40,968 nucleotides of DNA from a virus: IMG/VR virus record IMGVR_UViG_3300042884_000597, positions 1-40,968 of that record, one strand, 5' to 3'. Positions 24,772 through 33,759 of this stretch are shown piece after piece. A program made the translations under genes and the position numbers. The notes under the pieces are model-generated. The model saw only the letters and a program-made list of their open reading frames with translations, was not told the origin of the DNA and searched no databases. Position 1 is the first letter of the stretch; the number at the start of each line of letters is the position of its first letter.

Positions 24772-25983
24772 ATGTCAAAGATAAAAGTATTAGTATTACC
24801 ATCCGACAGAACAGGTGTTGGTAAGTTCCGTTCAGTAGACCCTCACATTTTTTTACAAAATTTATATCCTGATGATTTTCACGTTGATATTGTTTTTGAT
24901 TTAAATATCAATGACCCATCGGTATGGGATGATTATCAAATTGTACATTTTCATAGAGTAATTGCGGGTAATTACGAAAACACCGCAAACATAGTTAATT
25001 ATTTAAAATCAAAAGGTATTAAAACCGTAATGGATTTGGATGATTATTGGCTACCAACTAAAGAACACCCAATTCACGATTTAATTCGTGTTAACAAAAT
25101 TCACGAAAAAATTGTTGATAATATTAAAGTTGCTGACTATGTGTTAACAACTACAACATTATTTGCCGATGAAATTAGAAAATACAATAAAAACGTTTTT
25201 GTATTTCCAAACGCAATTAATCCAAAAGAAGCTCAGTTTTGTGAACCAACAATTAAATCTGATAAATTAAGATTTGGTTGGTTAGGTGGTTCATCACACT
25301 TACATGATTTAATGTTGTTAGATGGATTATTCCAAAGAATGGAACCATACAAAGAAAAAGTACAAGTTTATTTATGTGGTTTTGATATTAGAGGAACTGT
25401 TACAGAAATTAATGCTGAAACAAAAGAACAAACTAAAAGAGATATTAAACCTGAAGAAACTGTTTGGTATAAATACGAAAATATTTTTACGGATAACGCA
25501 AAATTAATAAGTCCTGATTATAAAGATTTCTTATTAAAATTTAAAGAAGAAGATTATTCTAAATTTTCTGATGAATATTATCACCGTGTGTGGACAAGAC
25601 CCGTTCAAAACTACGCTAAAAACTACGCAAAATTTGATGTATCTTTGGCACCAATTAAAAACCACATCTTTAACCGAGTTAAATCACAATTAAAAGTTAT
25701 TGAAGCTGGTTTTTACAAGAAAGCATTGATTGCTTCCAACGTGGGTCCATATACGATTGACTTGAAACATTCATTACAAAATGGTAACTTTGTTGATGGA
25801 AACGCATTGTTGGTTGATGAAAGTAGAAATCATAGTGATTGGTTTAAATACGCAAAGAAACTCATTGATAACCCAAATTGGGCTTATGACTTGGGTGAAA
25901 GGTTGTATGAAACCGTTAAAGACACTTACGACCTAAATGTTGTTACTAAAACAAGAGCAGAATTTTATAAATCTATTGTATGA
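24772..25983 (+). CDS. GT-B glycosyltransferase (GT4-like)
   Basis: A 403-residue protein with two Rossmann-like halves. The N-terminal half has KVLVLPSDRTGVGKFR and IKTVMDLDDYW; the C-terminal half begins LRFGWLGGSSHLHDL (about residues 164-178). The region FNRVKSQLKVIEAGFYKKALIAS (about residues 303-325) corresponds to the GT4 nucleotide-sugar motif, with E in the usual place. Donor unknown. It is the first gene of the long plus-strand glycan run and overlaps the exonuclease start by 4 bases (ATGA). Confidence 0.85.
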   Translation: MSKIKVLVLPSDRTGVGKFRSVDPHIFLQNLYPDDFHVDIVFDLNINDPSVWDDYQIVHFHRVIAGNYENTANIVNYLKSKGIKTVMDLDDYWLPTKEHPIHDLIRVNKIHEKIVDNIKVADYVLTTTTLFADEIRKYNKNVFVFPNAINPKEAQFCEPTIKSDKLRFGWLGGSSHLHDLMLLDGLFQRMEPYKEKVQVYLCGFDIRGTVTEINAETKEQTKRDIKPEETVWYKYENIFTDNAKLISPDYKDFLLKFKEEDYSKFSDEYYHRVWTRPVQNYAKNYAKFDVSLAPIKNHIFNRVKSQLKVIEAGFYKKALIASNVGPYTIDLKHSLQNGNFVDGNALLVDESRNHSDWFKYAKKLIDNPNWAYDLGERLYETVKDTYDLNVVTKTRAEFYKSIV

Positions 25984-26681
25984 TACAGGTACCATTAACT
26001 AAATTATTATTTTTTGACATTGAAACTGTTGGTTTGTATAAAGACTATGATGGTCTTGAACAAAACCATCCAGCACTTACAAAACAATTTCACAACTACT
26101 TTGATTGGTTTCAGAAAAGATTTCCTGAAGACTTAGGATTAGACCCTCAACAAGTTTTTGTAAACCGAGCAGCACTTGTTCCTGAGTTTTCAAAAATTGT
26201 ATGTGCAAGTTTTGCCTTTGTTGGTCCTGATGGAAAAACACACTCACAAACTTTTTCAGGTGATGATGAAAAAGAAATCTTATTGGGTATTAACGCACTT
26301 CTTAATAAAGTTTTTAAATTAGATTTTTGGTTGTGTGGACATAACATTAAAAACTTTGATATTCCTGTATTAAATAAACGTATGGTTATCAATGGTATTA
26401 AACCATCACCATTACTCCCATCTTATGATACCAAGCCTTGGGAAATAAAAGCAATTGATACCATGGATGTTTGGAAAATGGGTAACAACTTTGCATTATC
26501 ATCATTGGAACTTATGTGTGCCGCAATGGGTGTTAAATCACCAAAAGAAGGTGAGGTTACTGGTAACCGAGTACATGAGGCTTATTACGATTTTAATCAA
26601 CTTGATTTGATTGTAGAATATTGTGAAAGAGATGTGATGGTATTAATTGACATAATTAAAAAATTAAAAGAATTACAATAA
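25980..26681 (+). CDS. DEDDy 3'-5' exonuclease (PolB-exonuclease-like)
   Basis: A 233-residue stand-alone exonuclease. Exo I is FFDIETVG (D13, E15), Exo II CGHNIKNFD (119-127, with D127) and Exo III Y214-CER-D218, giving the complete DEDDy set. It is closest in pattern to the predicted exonuclease family related to the proofreading domain of PolB (PF10108 type). It may process recombination intermediates or degrade DNA or RNA. The phage polymerase already has its own proofreading domain, so this enzyme probably has another job. It lies between glycosyltransferase genes and is translationally coupled to the first. Confidence 0.88.
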   Translation: MIQVPLTKLLFFDIETVGLYKDYDGLEQNHPALTKQFHNYFDWFQKRFPEDLGLDPQQVFVNRAALVPEFSKIVCASFAFVGPDGKTHSQTFSGDDEKEILLGINALLNKVFKLDFWLCGHNIKNFDIPVLNKRMVINGIKPSPLLPSYDTKPWEIKAIDTMDVWKMGNNFALSSLELMCAAMGVKSPKEGEVTGNRVHEAYYDFNQLDLIVEYCERDVMVLIDIIKKLKELQ

Positions 26682-26682
26682 T

Positions 26683-27282
26683 ATGAATAACGAAAACGAT
26701 GAAATGGACTTGTTACAAGAAGAGCTAAGTAACATATTAAAACAACTACAAGGTGAAATGAACAATGAAATTGGTGTTGAAGAAATTAGTGGTGTTAATC
26801 TTAAAGAATTAGAAAAAACATTTTCTGAAAAAAACCCAAAGATGGATTTAAAGTTTGTTAAATGTCATCCCGATGCCGTATCACCAAAATATAATTACCC
26901 AACAGACTCAGGGTTCGATTTACACTCAACAGAAAGTATTGGTATTCCACCACTGTCAAGAATGTTGGTTGGAACAGGGTTAAAGTTTAATATTAAAGAC
27001 GGTTATGAAATTCAAGTTAGACCAAAAAGTGGTTTAGCACTAAAACAAGGATTAACTGTTTTAAACACACCTGGAACCGTTGACTCAGGATATGATGGTG
27101 AAGTTAAAGTTATTCTATATAATTCAACTCATGATACCGTTTACGTAGAAAAGGGACAAAAAATTGCTCAAGCTTGTGTTTGTCCTGTAGCAAATGGTAG
27201 ATGGATAAACCCTATTGAAGTTTCTGAAATTTTAGGTAAAGATAGGGGGGATAATGGATTCGGTAGTACTGGAATAAAGTAA
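26683..27282 (+). CDS. dut: dUTPase with N-terminal extension
   Basis: Hydrolyses dUTP to dUMP and pyrophosphate, keeping uracil out of DNA. All five trimeric dUTPase motifs are present: DSGFDL (75-80), RPKSGLAL (113-120), NTPGTVDSGYDGE (128-140), GQKIAQ (158-163) and RGDNGFGSTG (188-197). Motif 5 has Asp-Asn where Gly-Gly or similar is usual. Residues 1-55 are an acidic helical extension absent from ordinary dUTPases (about 150 residues). It starts one base after the exonuclease stop. Confidence 0.95.
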   Translation: MNNENDEMDLLQEELSNILKQLQGEMNNEIGVEEISGVNLKELEKTFSEKNPKMDLKFVKCHPDAVSPKYNYPTDSGFDLHSTESIGIPPLSRMLVGTGLKFNIKDGYEIQVRPKSGLALKQGLTVLNTPGTVDSGYDGEVKVILYNSTHDTVYVEKGQKIAQACVCPVANGRWINPIEVSEILGKDRGDNGFGSTGIK

Positions 27283-27288
27283 AATAGA

Positions 27289-28005
27289 ATGAAAGTTGCG
27301 TTGGTTTGTGTAGCAAAAAATGAAGAAAACTATATCCAAGAGTGGATTGATTATCATTTAAAATTAGGTTTTGATGATATTATTATTTACCAAAACGATT
27401 GGGAGTACACAATTGAACAAACAAACGTAATTACAAAACAAGTAAATGGTAAAGGAATTCAAACTATTATTTACAATGATTGTATAAAAGAAAATATTGG
27501 TGTTTACGATTGGTTAGCATTTTTTGATTGTGATGAATTTCTTGTTTTAAAAAAACATGACAATGTAAAATCATTTTTACATGATTATAATGAACACAAT
27601 GCTATTGGAATAAATTGGGTACTTTTTGGAGATAATAATTTAAATGGTGTTAACAACGATAATTACAACGTTCTTGAAAGATTCACTAGCCGTCAATCAT
27701 CTGTTAATACACATATTAAAACAATTTTAAAACCATCAATGATGTATAAAATGTCAAGTCCGCATCATCAAAATTTGACATGGGTAGACACATCATTTAA
27801 TATTAATACAGGACCATATAATAATAATCCAATTGATGATGTTGCACAATTAAACCACTACTTTGTTAAAACTAAAGAAGAGTTTATTAACAAAATAAAT
27901 CGTGGAAGAGCGGATAATGGTGGGACAAGAACTATTGAAGATTTTGAACCGCATAACGCAAACGAAATTGATGACTATAACGCTTTAAATTTTTTTAAAA
28001 AATGA
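27289..28005 (+). CDS. GT92 / GT2-type glycosyltransferase
   Basis: A 238-residue protein starting VALVCVAKNEENYIQEWIDY, the typical opening of GT92-like (DUF23) and related GT2 enzymes. FFDCDEFLVL (79-88) is the DxD metal site. LNHYFVKTKEEFINKINRGRAD (about residues 189-210) matches the family's C-terminal 'HYxxKxxEE' segment. Length is normal for a single catalytic domain. It overlaps the next gene by 4 bases (ATGA). Confidence 0.85.
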   Translation: MKVALVCVAKNEENYIQEWIDYHLKLGFDDIIIYQNDWEYTIEQTNVITKQVNGKGIQTIIYNDCIKENIGVYDWLAFFDCDEFLVLKKHDNVKSFLHDYNEHNAIGINWVLFGDNNLNGVNNDNYNVLERFTSRQSSVNTHIKTILKPSMMYKMSSPHHQNLTWVDTSFNINTGPYNNNPIDDVAQLNHYFVKTKEEFINKINRGRADNGGTRTIEDFEPHNANEIDDYNALNFFKK

Positions 28006-29528
28006 TTACTATAATATATTCCACACACAAAGATGTTAAATACAATTCTGTGTTTAAAAAACATTTAGAAACAACCGTTGGTTTAAAAAACACACAAATT
28101 TTAGAATACCAAAATAATAATGAGTTTTCATTGGCACAAATCTATAACCGAGGTATTGGTGAATCAATATATGATATTGTGGTATGTGTACATAATGATG
28201 TAAAATTAGAACAAGGTTGGGGTAAAAAATTAATAAAAGACTTTGAAGATAATCCTGATTATGGAATTATTGGTAAAGCCGGTTCTTGTTATTTTCCTGA
28301 ATCAGGTGTTTATTGGGAGAGAGCTCCTCTTACAATGGTTGGTCACGTTTATCATCACCCTGATGGTCAAAATAAGTGGATTAATAAATACTCAGCTAAA
28401 GTACCATTTTTAATACCTGTGGTAACTATAGATGGTTTGATAATGGCGTTTAATAAAACAAAAATAAAACACACATTTGATGAAACTATTGGTAAATACC
28501 ATTTTTACGACCATCCATTTTGTTTGGCAAATTATTTAGATGGTGTTAAACTTGGTGTTACTTTTTCATTTGAAATAACTCATAAATCAATTGGTAAACC
28601 AAATGATGAATTTTATTTATCTAAAGAAGTTTTTTTACAAAAATATGGTGAACACTTACCATTAGATTTAAAACCTGAGAGTGTTTATGTTGAAAAGATA
28701 ATTGAAAAACCTCTTAAAAATATCGGTAAAGTTGCCATTATTATAGCAACAAAAGGTAAGTTAGATTTATTGTTTAATTGTGTTAACTCATATATTGAAC
28801 ATTGCAACACTGATTTATTTGAAGTGTTTATTGCGGATACTGGGTCCACTGACGAAGAAAAACAATTAACACGTGAGTTTATTAAAAATCATGAAACTAC
28901 ATGTAAAATTCATTTAATTGAGTATGACTATTATAATTTCGCAAAAATTAATAATGATGTCGTAAAAAATCATGTCACAGAAGACTTTGAATTTTTATTA
29001 TTTTCTAATAATGATATTAAAGTTTTAAATAATGTTATTTTTGAAATGCTATCAATTTATAAGAGTAAAAATAAAGTTGGTACTGTCGGAGCTAGATTGC
29101 ACTATGAAAATAACACCATTCAACATAATGGTATTATGTGTTACTTAAATAAAGATAAACATTTTGGAGTTACTCATGCTGCCCTTCATTCATATTATTC
29201 ATACACTCCGTATACAAAAAATGTTATTGGTAACACTGCAGCATTATTAATGATTAAAAAAAGTTTATTTGAAAAACAAAATGGTTATAATGAAAATTAC
29301 ACAGAGTGTTTTGAAGATGTTGAACTTAATTTAAGATGTATATTAATGGGATACGAAAACTATTTATCCGGTAAATCTGTGGCATACCATTACGAATCAC
29401 AAACAAGAAATGAATCTGAAGAAAAAAATAAAAAAACAATTTTTGACTATCAAAATTTTTTAAATCCTTTAGTGATGAATAATTTTGATAAACTAAAGCA
29501 TTTATTTTTTAACACTGGTGATTTTTAA
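28002..29528 (+). CDS. Tandem-domain GT2 glycosyltransferase
   Basis: A 508-residue protein with two GT-A modules. Residues 1-215 carry YNRGIGESIYDIVVCVHNDV (the HND acidic site) and a GIIGKAGS segment, typical of the Glyco_tranf_2_5 type. Residues 245-508 form a rhamnosyltransferase-like GT2: IIIATKGKLDLL, SNNDIKVL, VIGNTAALLMI, ECFEDVELNLR and a terminal HYESQTRNES. A bifunctional enzyme adding two sugars in order is likely. Start overlaps the previous stop as ATGA. Confidence 0.88.
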   Translation: MITIIYSTHKDVKYNSVFKKHLETTVGLKNTQILEYQNNNEFSLAQIYNRGIGESIYDIVVCVHNDVKLEQGWGKKLIKDFEDNPDYGIIGKAGSCYFPESGVYWERAPLTMVGHVYHHPDGQNKWINKYSAKVPFLIPVVTIDGLIMAFNKTKIKHTFDETIGKYHFYDHPFCLANYLDGVKLGVTFSFEITHKSIGKPNDEFYLSKEVFLQKYGEHLPLDLKPESVYVEKIIEKPLKNIGKVAIIIATKGKLDLLFNCVNSYIEHCNTDLFEVFIADTGSTDEEKQLTREFIKNHETTCKIHLIEYDYYNFAKINNDVVKNHVTEDFEFLLFSNNDIKVLNNVIFEMLSIYKSKNKVGTVGARLHYENNTIQHNGIMCYLNKDKHFGVTHAALHSYYSYTPYTKNVIGNTAALLMIKKSLFEKQNGYNENYTECFEDVELNLRCILMGYENYLSGKSVAYHYESQTRNESEEKNKKTIFDYQNFLNPLVMNNFDKLKHLFFNTGDF

Positions 29529-29552
29529 TTATATACCTATATATTATTAAAC

Positions 29553-30194
29553 ATGGCACAAGGAGTACATAAAATAACAGAAGATTTTGAAAAAAAATTG
29601 TCAGAATATACAGGCGCAAAATATGTAGTCGCGGTTGATAATCAGAGCAACGCTTTATTTTTAGCATTAACATATGAAAAAGTTTTTGGTATGGAAATTG
29701 AAATTCCCTCAAGAACATATCCATCGGTTCCGTGTGAAATAATTCACGCAGGTGCTAAAGTTAAATTTAAACCCGTTGATGGTGATACAATTAAAGGTGC
29801 ATACCAATTATACCCAACTAATGTTTGGGATAGTGCGCTTAGGTTTACTTCAAATATGTATATTCCCGGTACTCACATGTGTGTTTCATTCACAGGACCA
29901 TACAAACACTTAAAATTAAGTAAAGGTGGTGCAATATTAACCGACAATGAAGATGCGTATAAATGGTTTAAAAAAGCAAGATTTAGTGGTAGGGATGAAT
30001 GTAGTTATCACAATGATGATTTTGACATTAATCCGGTTATTGGTTGGAATTTTTATATGATGCCAGAATTAGCGTCGAGAGGTTTGTTGTTAATTTCACA
30101 ATTTTACGATACCGCAACCAACACACCAAAACATAATGAAGATTTAGAATTACGTTATCCGGATTTATCAAAATTTAAAGTCTACCAACAATAA
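29553..30194 (+). CDS. Short DegT/DnrJ/EryC1-type aminotransferase-like protein
   Basis: A 213-residue homologue of PLP-dependent sugar aminotransferases, which are usually about 370 residues. The large catalytic domain is recognisable: YVVAVDNQSNALFLAL (24-39), IPSRTYPSVP (51-60), WDSAL (92-96, with the Asp that contacts the PLP ring) and SFTGPYKHLKLSKGGA (112-127, with K118 as candidate Schiff-base lysine). GWNFYMMPELASRG follows. The C-terminal small domain is missing and no frameshifted remainder follows; the next gene starts 30 bases later. It may be a trimmed enzyme or a non-catalytic PLP/sugar-binding protein. Confidence 0.8.
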   Translation: MAQGVHKITEDFEKKLSEYTGAKYVVAVDNQSNALFLALTYEKVFGMEIEIPSRTYPSVPCEIIHAGAKVKFKPVDGDTIKGAYQLYPTNVWDSALRFTSNMYIPGTHMCVSFTGPYKHLKLSKGGAILTDNEDAYKWFKKARFSGRDECSYHNDDFDINPVIGWNFYMMPELASRGLLLISQFYDTATNTPKHNEDLELRYPDLSKFKVYQQ

Positions 30195-30223
30195 TTAAAT
30201 TCAAAAACAGAAACTAATTTTAT

Positions 30224-30892
30224 ATGAAAATTGGGATAATGCAACCATATTTTTTTCCATATATTGGGTATTTTCAACTTATACATTGTGTCAATACGTA
30301 TGTAAATTTAGACCATGTATCATTTATGAAAAGAAGTTATATGACGAGAAATATATTGAAAAATAATACACCAATAAATGTAAATGTTTGGGGAGCTAGT
30401 CAAAATAAAAAATGTAATGAAATATATGTAAATTTTGAAAATAATTACATTTTTAATTTTTTAAAAACATTAAAAAATTTATATTCAAAAGAATCAAATT
30501 ATAATATTATTTTGAATGATATAATATTACCAGAATTCATTAATAGAGAAGTAACAATATCTGAATTTAATTTAAATTTAATAAAAAGAATATGTAATTA
30601 TTTAGATATACAAACCAAAATAATAAACACTTCAAATGGATTAACAACTTTAAAAAAAGAAGAAGGATTAAAATCAATAACAAAACAATTTGGTTCAAAT
30701 GTATATATAAATGCAATAGGTGGTCAATCTTTGTATAATAAAGAAGATTTTAAAAATGATAACATTGAGTTAAATTTTATAAAAATGGGTAATGTTGATT
30801 TTGATAACAAAAATTCATCAATATTGGATTTGTTATTTAGGTATGACAAATCACACATTCAAAAACAAATTGTAAATTATAAATTAATATGA
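30224..30892 (+). CDS. WbqC-like protein
   Basis: A 222-residue member of the WbqC family found in O-antigen and capsule loci. It opens with IMQPYFFPYIGYFQLI (5-20), then has the DHVSFMKRSYMTRN region and the characteristic YINAIGGQSLYNKEDF (about residues 162-177) and SILDLLFRYD near the end. The family's role is not firmly known; it is thought to take part in amino-sugar modification. The DNA is clearly more AT-rich than the rest of the window and favours ATA for isoleucine, suggesting recent acquisition. Overlaps the next gene by 4 bases. Confidence 0.85.
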   Translation: MKIGIMQPYFFPYIGYFQLIHCVNTYVNLDHVSFMKRSYMTRNILKNNTPINVNVWGASQNKKCNEIYVNFENNYIFNFLKTLKNLYSKESNYNIILNDIILPEFINREVTISEFNLNLIKRICNYLDIQTKIINTSNGLTTLKKEEGLKSITKQFGSNVYINAIGGQSLYNKEDFKNDNIELNFIKMGNVDFDNKNSSILDLLFRYDKSHIQKQIVNYKLI

Positions 30893-31500
30893 GTTATTTA
30901 AAATTAGCGGAACATTATGATAAATGTTTTAAAGAACACGGTGACACCCATTTAGGTGTTGATTGGCCAAAATTGGAAGACACATATAAAAGATATGATG
31001 TTATGATTCAATCGATAAAAGAAAAAACACCAATTACATTATTAGATTTTGGATGTGGGACAGCATCGTTAAATCAACGTATTGAATTTTTAAAAATAAA
31101 AAACATAAAATATTCGGGATTAGATATAAATGATGGGTTCTATAATACTTGTAAATTAAAATTTCCAAATAATGATTTTTATCGTTTAGATATTTTAAAA
31201 AATGAAAATATACCAAATTTTGACTATATAGTGTGTAATGGGACATTTACAGAAAAAAGAGATTTATCACAAGAAGAAATGATGGATTTTTTTACAAGTG
31301 TCATTAAAAAATTATGGAATAAATGTAATAAAGGAATTGCTTTTAATTTAATGTCAAAACATGTTGATTGGGAACGTAAAGATTTATTTCATGTTTCATT
31401 AGATGAATTGGGTTGGTTTTTAAAAAATAATTTAAGTAGAAATTTTATAATAAGAAATGAGTATGGATTATATGAATACACAACATATGTTTACAAATAA
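30889..31500 (+). CDS. Class I SAM-dependent methyltransferase
   Basis: A 203-residue protein with motif I LLDFGCGTAS (51-60), motif II GLDI (77-80) and a motif IV-like FDYIVCNGTF (111-120). Nothing shows the acceptor, but neighbours of O-antigen type suggest a sugar. It shares the AT-rich composition of the WbqC gene and is coupled to it by ATGA. Confidence 0.8.
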   Translation: MSYLKLAEHYDKCFKEHGDTHLGVDWPKLEDTYKRYDVMIQSIKEKTPITLLDFGCGTASLNQRIEFLKIKNIKYSGLDINDGFYNTCKLKFPNNDFYRLDILKNENIPNFDYIVCNGTFTEKRDLSQEEMMDFFTSVIKKLWNKCNKGIAFNLMSKHVDWERKDLFHVSLDELGWFLKNNLSRNFIIRNEYGLYEYTTYVYK

Positions 31501-32146
31501 AGTAGTGGTTTTTGGTATAAATGATTTGGCAGAATTAACACATTGGTATTTAACTAACGATAGTAACTATGAAATAGTTGCATTCACGGTAAATGAAGAT
31601 TATATGTCAGTTACGGAATTCAAAGGATTACCAGTAGTACCTTTTGAAAAATTAGAAAAAATATATTCACCAAGTGAATATTTGTTTTTTGCACCAATAA
31701 CTGGCACCAAAATGAATAACAACAGAAAAAGAATTTACGAAGAAGGTAAGAAAAAAGGATATACCTATATTTCTTATATTTCTTCAAAGGCAACAATATG
31801 TGGAAACAAAATAGGTGAAAATTGTTTTATTTTAGAAGATAATACATTACAACCGTTTACCGAAATTGGCGATAATGTTGTTATGTGGAGTGGTAACCAT
31901 ATTGGTCATCATAGTAAAATTGAAGACCACGTGTTTTTTACGTCACATGTCGTGTTATCAGGTCATTGTCATGTTAAAGAAAGAGCTTGGTTCGGTGTAA
32001 ATTCAACAATTAGAGATGGGTTAACTATTGGGGAGGGTTCATTAATAGCAATGGGTGCAGTTATAACAAAATCTACCGAAGCAGATGGATTATATATGGG
32101 TTCACCCGCAAAGAAACAAGATAAACAATCAATTGAAGTTTACTAA
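31487..32146 (+). CDS. NeuD/PglD-type sugar O- or N-acyltransferase
   Basis: About 219 residues. The N-terminal Rossmann-like part (NKVVVFGINDLAEL, then GLPVVPFEKL) and the C-terminal left-handed beta helix (hexapeptide repeats from TICGNKIGENCF to the terminal MGSPAKK) are typical of NeuD/PglD acyltransferases, which acetylate amino sugars using acetyl-CoA. The likely base is one of the histidines in GNHIGHHSKI. Start codons exist at 31457, 31472 and 31487. The last gives the shortest overlap (14 bases) and puts the first strand at the N-terminus, as in the family. Confidence 0.85.
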   Translation: MFTNKVVVFGINDLAELTHWYLTNDSNYEIVAFTVNEDYMSVTEFKGLPVVPFEKLEKIYSPSEYLFFAPITGTKMNNNRKRIYEEGKKKGYTYISYISSKATICGNKIGENCFILEDNTLQPFTEIGDNVVMWSGNHIGHHSKIEDHVFFTSHVVLSGHCHVKERAWFGVNSTIRDGLTIGEGSLIAMGAVITKSTEADGLYMGSPAKKQDKQSIEVY

Positions 32147-32147
32147 T

Positions 32148-33044
32148 ATGTGGATAAAGAAAGGTAACATCTTTAACAAACATTACGCTCAATTACCTGT
32201 AGTTGATGAATATGATGATTTTTATAGAATCTACTATTCAACCAGAATTGATGGTAAAAGTAACCCAATGTATATTGACGTTGATAAATCCAACCCATCT
32301 AAAATAATAAAAGAATCGGTTAACCCTATTTTAAATTTAGGCAATAAAGGTTCTTTTGATTGGGCAGGAGTTATGCCAACGGACATTGTAACACACGAAA
32401 ATAAAAAGTACATGTACTATATAGGTTGGTCTTTGAGAATAGATGTGCCGTACCACAACAACTTAGGTTTAGCCATTAGTGAAGATAATGGAGAAACATG
32501 GAAAAAATATTCTAAAGGACCTATTTTTCACACTTCACATGATGAACCTGGTTATATTGGCACTGTCAATATATTAATTGAAAATGGTGTGTGGAAAATG
32601 TGGTATCTATCTTGTTTGGACTGGATTGAACATGATGGTAAGATGGAACCAACTTACGATATAAAATACGCAACATCGTTAAATGGTATTGATTGGATTC
32701 CGACAGGAATTGTCTCAATTCCTTTAGAAAATAACGAAGGTGGTATATCTGCATGTAGAGTTATTGTAAATGAAAGTAAATATAAAATGTGGTACTCTAT
32801 TAGAGACAAAATCAATTATAGAGACAACATTGACCATTCATATCGAATTAAAACCGCAACATCGTTAAACGGTGTTGATTGGGTTAAAAACAATGACATT
32901 GATTTAGATATTACAACAGAATCTGAATGGGATAACATTATGACATGTTATCCATTTATTATTAATAAAAAAGATGAAATGATTATGTTTTATAATGGAA
33001 ATAATTTTGGTAAAACGGGGATAGGTTATGCAACAACAACTTAA
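32148..33044 (+). CDS. Sialidase/GH43-like beta-propeller protein
   Basis: A 298-residue propeller protein of the glycosidase-like kind found in glycan loci. It carries an Asp-box SEDNGETW and two related turns, TSLNGIDW and TSLNGVDW, each followed by a strand. PTDIVTHENKKYMYYIGWS and related aromatic strands form other blades. It might cleave or bind glycans; catalytic residues cannot be assigned. The ATG at 32148, one base after the acyltransferase stop, is preferred to an ATG at 32085 within that gene. Confidence 0.7.
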   Translation: MWIKKGNIFNKHYAQLPVVDEYDDFYRIYYSTRIDGKSNPMYIDVDKSNPSKIIKESVNPILNLGNKGSFDWAGVMPTDIVTHENKKYMYYIGWSLRIDVPYHNNLGLAISEDNGETWKKYSKGPIFHTSHDEPGYIGTVNILIENGVWKMWYLSCLDWIEHDGKMEPTYDIKYATSLNGIDWIPTGIVSIPLENNEGGISACRVIVNESKYKMWYSIRDKINYRDNIDHSYRIKTATSLNGVDWVKNNDIDLDITTESEWDNIMTCYPFIINKKDEMIMFYNGNNFGKTGIGYATTT

Positions 33045-33759
33045 AGAAAAAGGATACGTAATTCTTAAAAACTTCTTTGAAAAAGATTACATTGATAATT
33101 TAAGAAAAGGGGCCGAAAGAATTTTTCAAATACAATTTGATAGATTTGGTTATGATGGTGAATTTAAAGACAACATGATAAAATTATTCAATGAACACGA
33201 ATCAATTTTTATTAACTGTGGTAAAATAATTCAAACAGGATTAATTGAACTTTACAAACTTCCTGTTGAAGAAAAATTAATTGATACAATAAAAAATTTG
33301 GGTATTGAATTACCAAATCTTTGTACTCGACCTGTATTGTTTTTTAATCACCCTAAATTGGCAAAAGAAGAAGTTTATTATAAAACACCCCCACATCAAG
33401 ATTGGTCATCTATGTTATCAAGTATGGACTCATTAGTTGTGTGGGTTCCTTTAGTTGATGTAAATAAAGAAAATGGGTCAATTTTAATATGGCCTGAGAC
33501 TCACAAATTAGGTCCACAACCCTATAACACGGTTGGTGGTTTTGCCTCCGTAAAAATAGAGGGAGAACCAATACAATTTGAAATGGAAGTGGGTGATATT
33601 GTTATTTTTTCAACACTCTTGATACACTCGTCAGGTGATATAACAAACGACACCATTAGATGGTCTTGTCATTACCGATTCACTAATATGTTAGAAACTA
33701 ATTTTATCGAAAGAGGGTTTCCTAATCCATACATTTACAAACCATTAACTAAATCATGA
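33028..33759 (+). CDS. PhyH-family Fe(II)/2-oxoglutarate dioxygenase
   Basis: A 243-residue phytanoyl-CoA dioxygenase-like protein. The iron-binding triad is H123-x-D125 (PPHQDWSS) and H200 (LLIHSSGD), and R211 is the probable 2-oxoglutarate anchor. NGSILIWPETHKLG (149-162) is a family signature. In glycan loci such enzymes may oxidise a sugar or lipid group, but the substrate here is unknown. It overlaps the previous gene by 17 bases and the next by 4. Confidence 0.88.
   Translation: MQQQLKEKGYVILKNFFEKDYIDNLRKGAERIFQIQFDRFGYDGEFKDNMIKLFNEHESIFINCGKIIQTGLIELYKLPVEEKLIDTIKNLGIELPNLCTRPVLFFNHPKLAKEEVYYKTPPHQDWSSMLSSMDSLVVWVPLVDVNKENGSILIWPETHKLGPQPYNTVGGFASVKIEGEPIQFEMEVGDIVIFSTLLIHSSGDITNDTIRWSCHYRFTNMLETNFIERGFPNPYIYKPLTKS

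Noticed and set aside
32085-32147. Upstream ATG for the propeller protein
   Set aside because: It would add 21 residues overlapping the acyltransferase gene; the ATG at 32148 follows that gene's stop directly.
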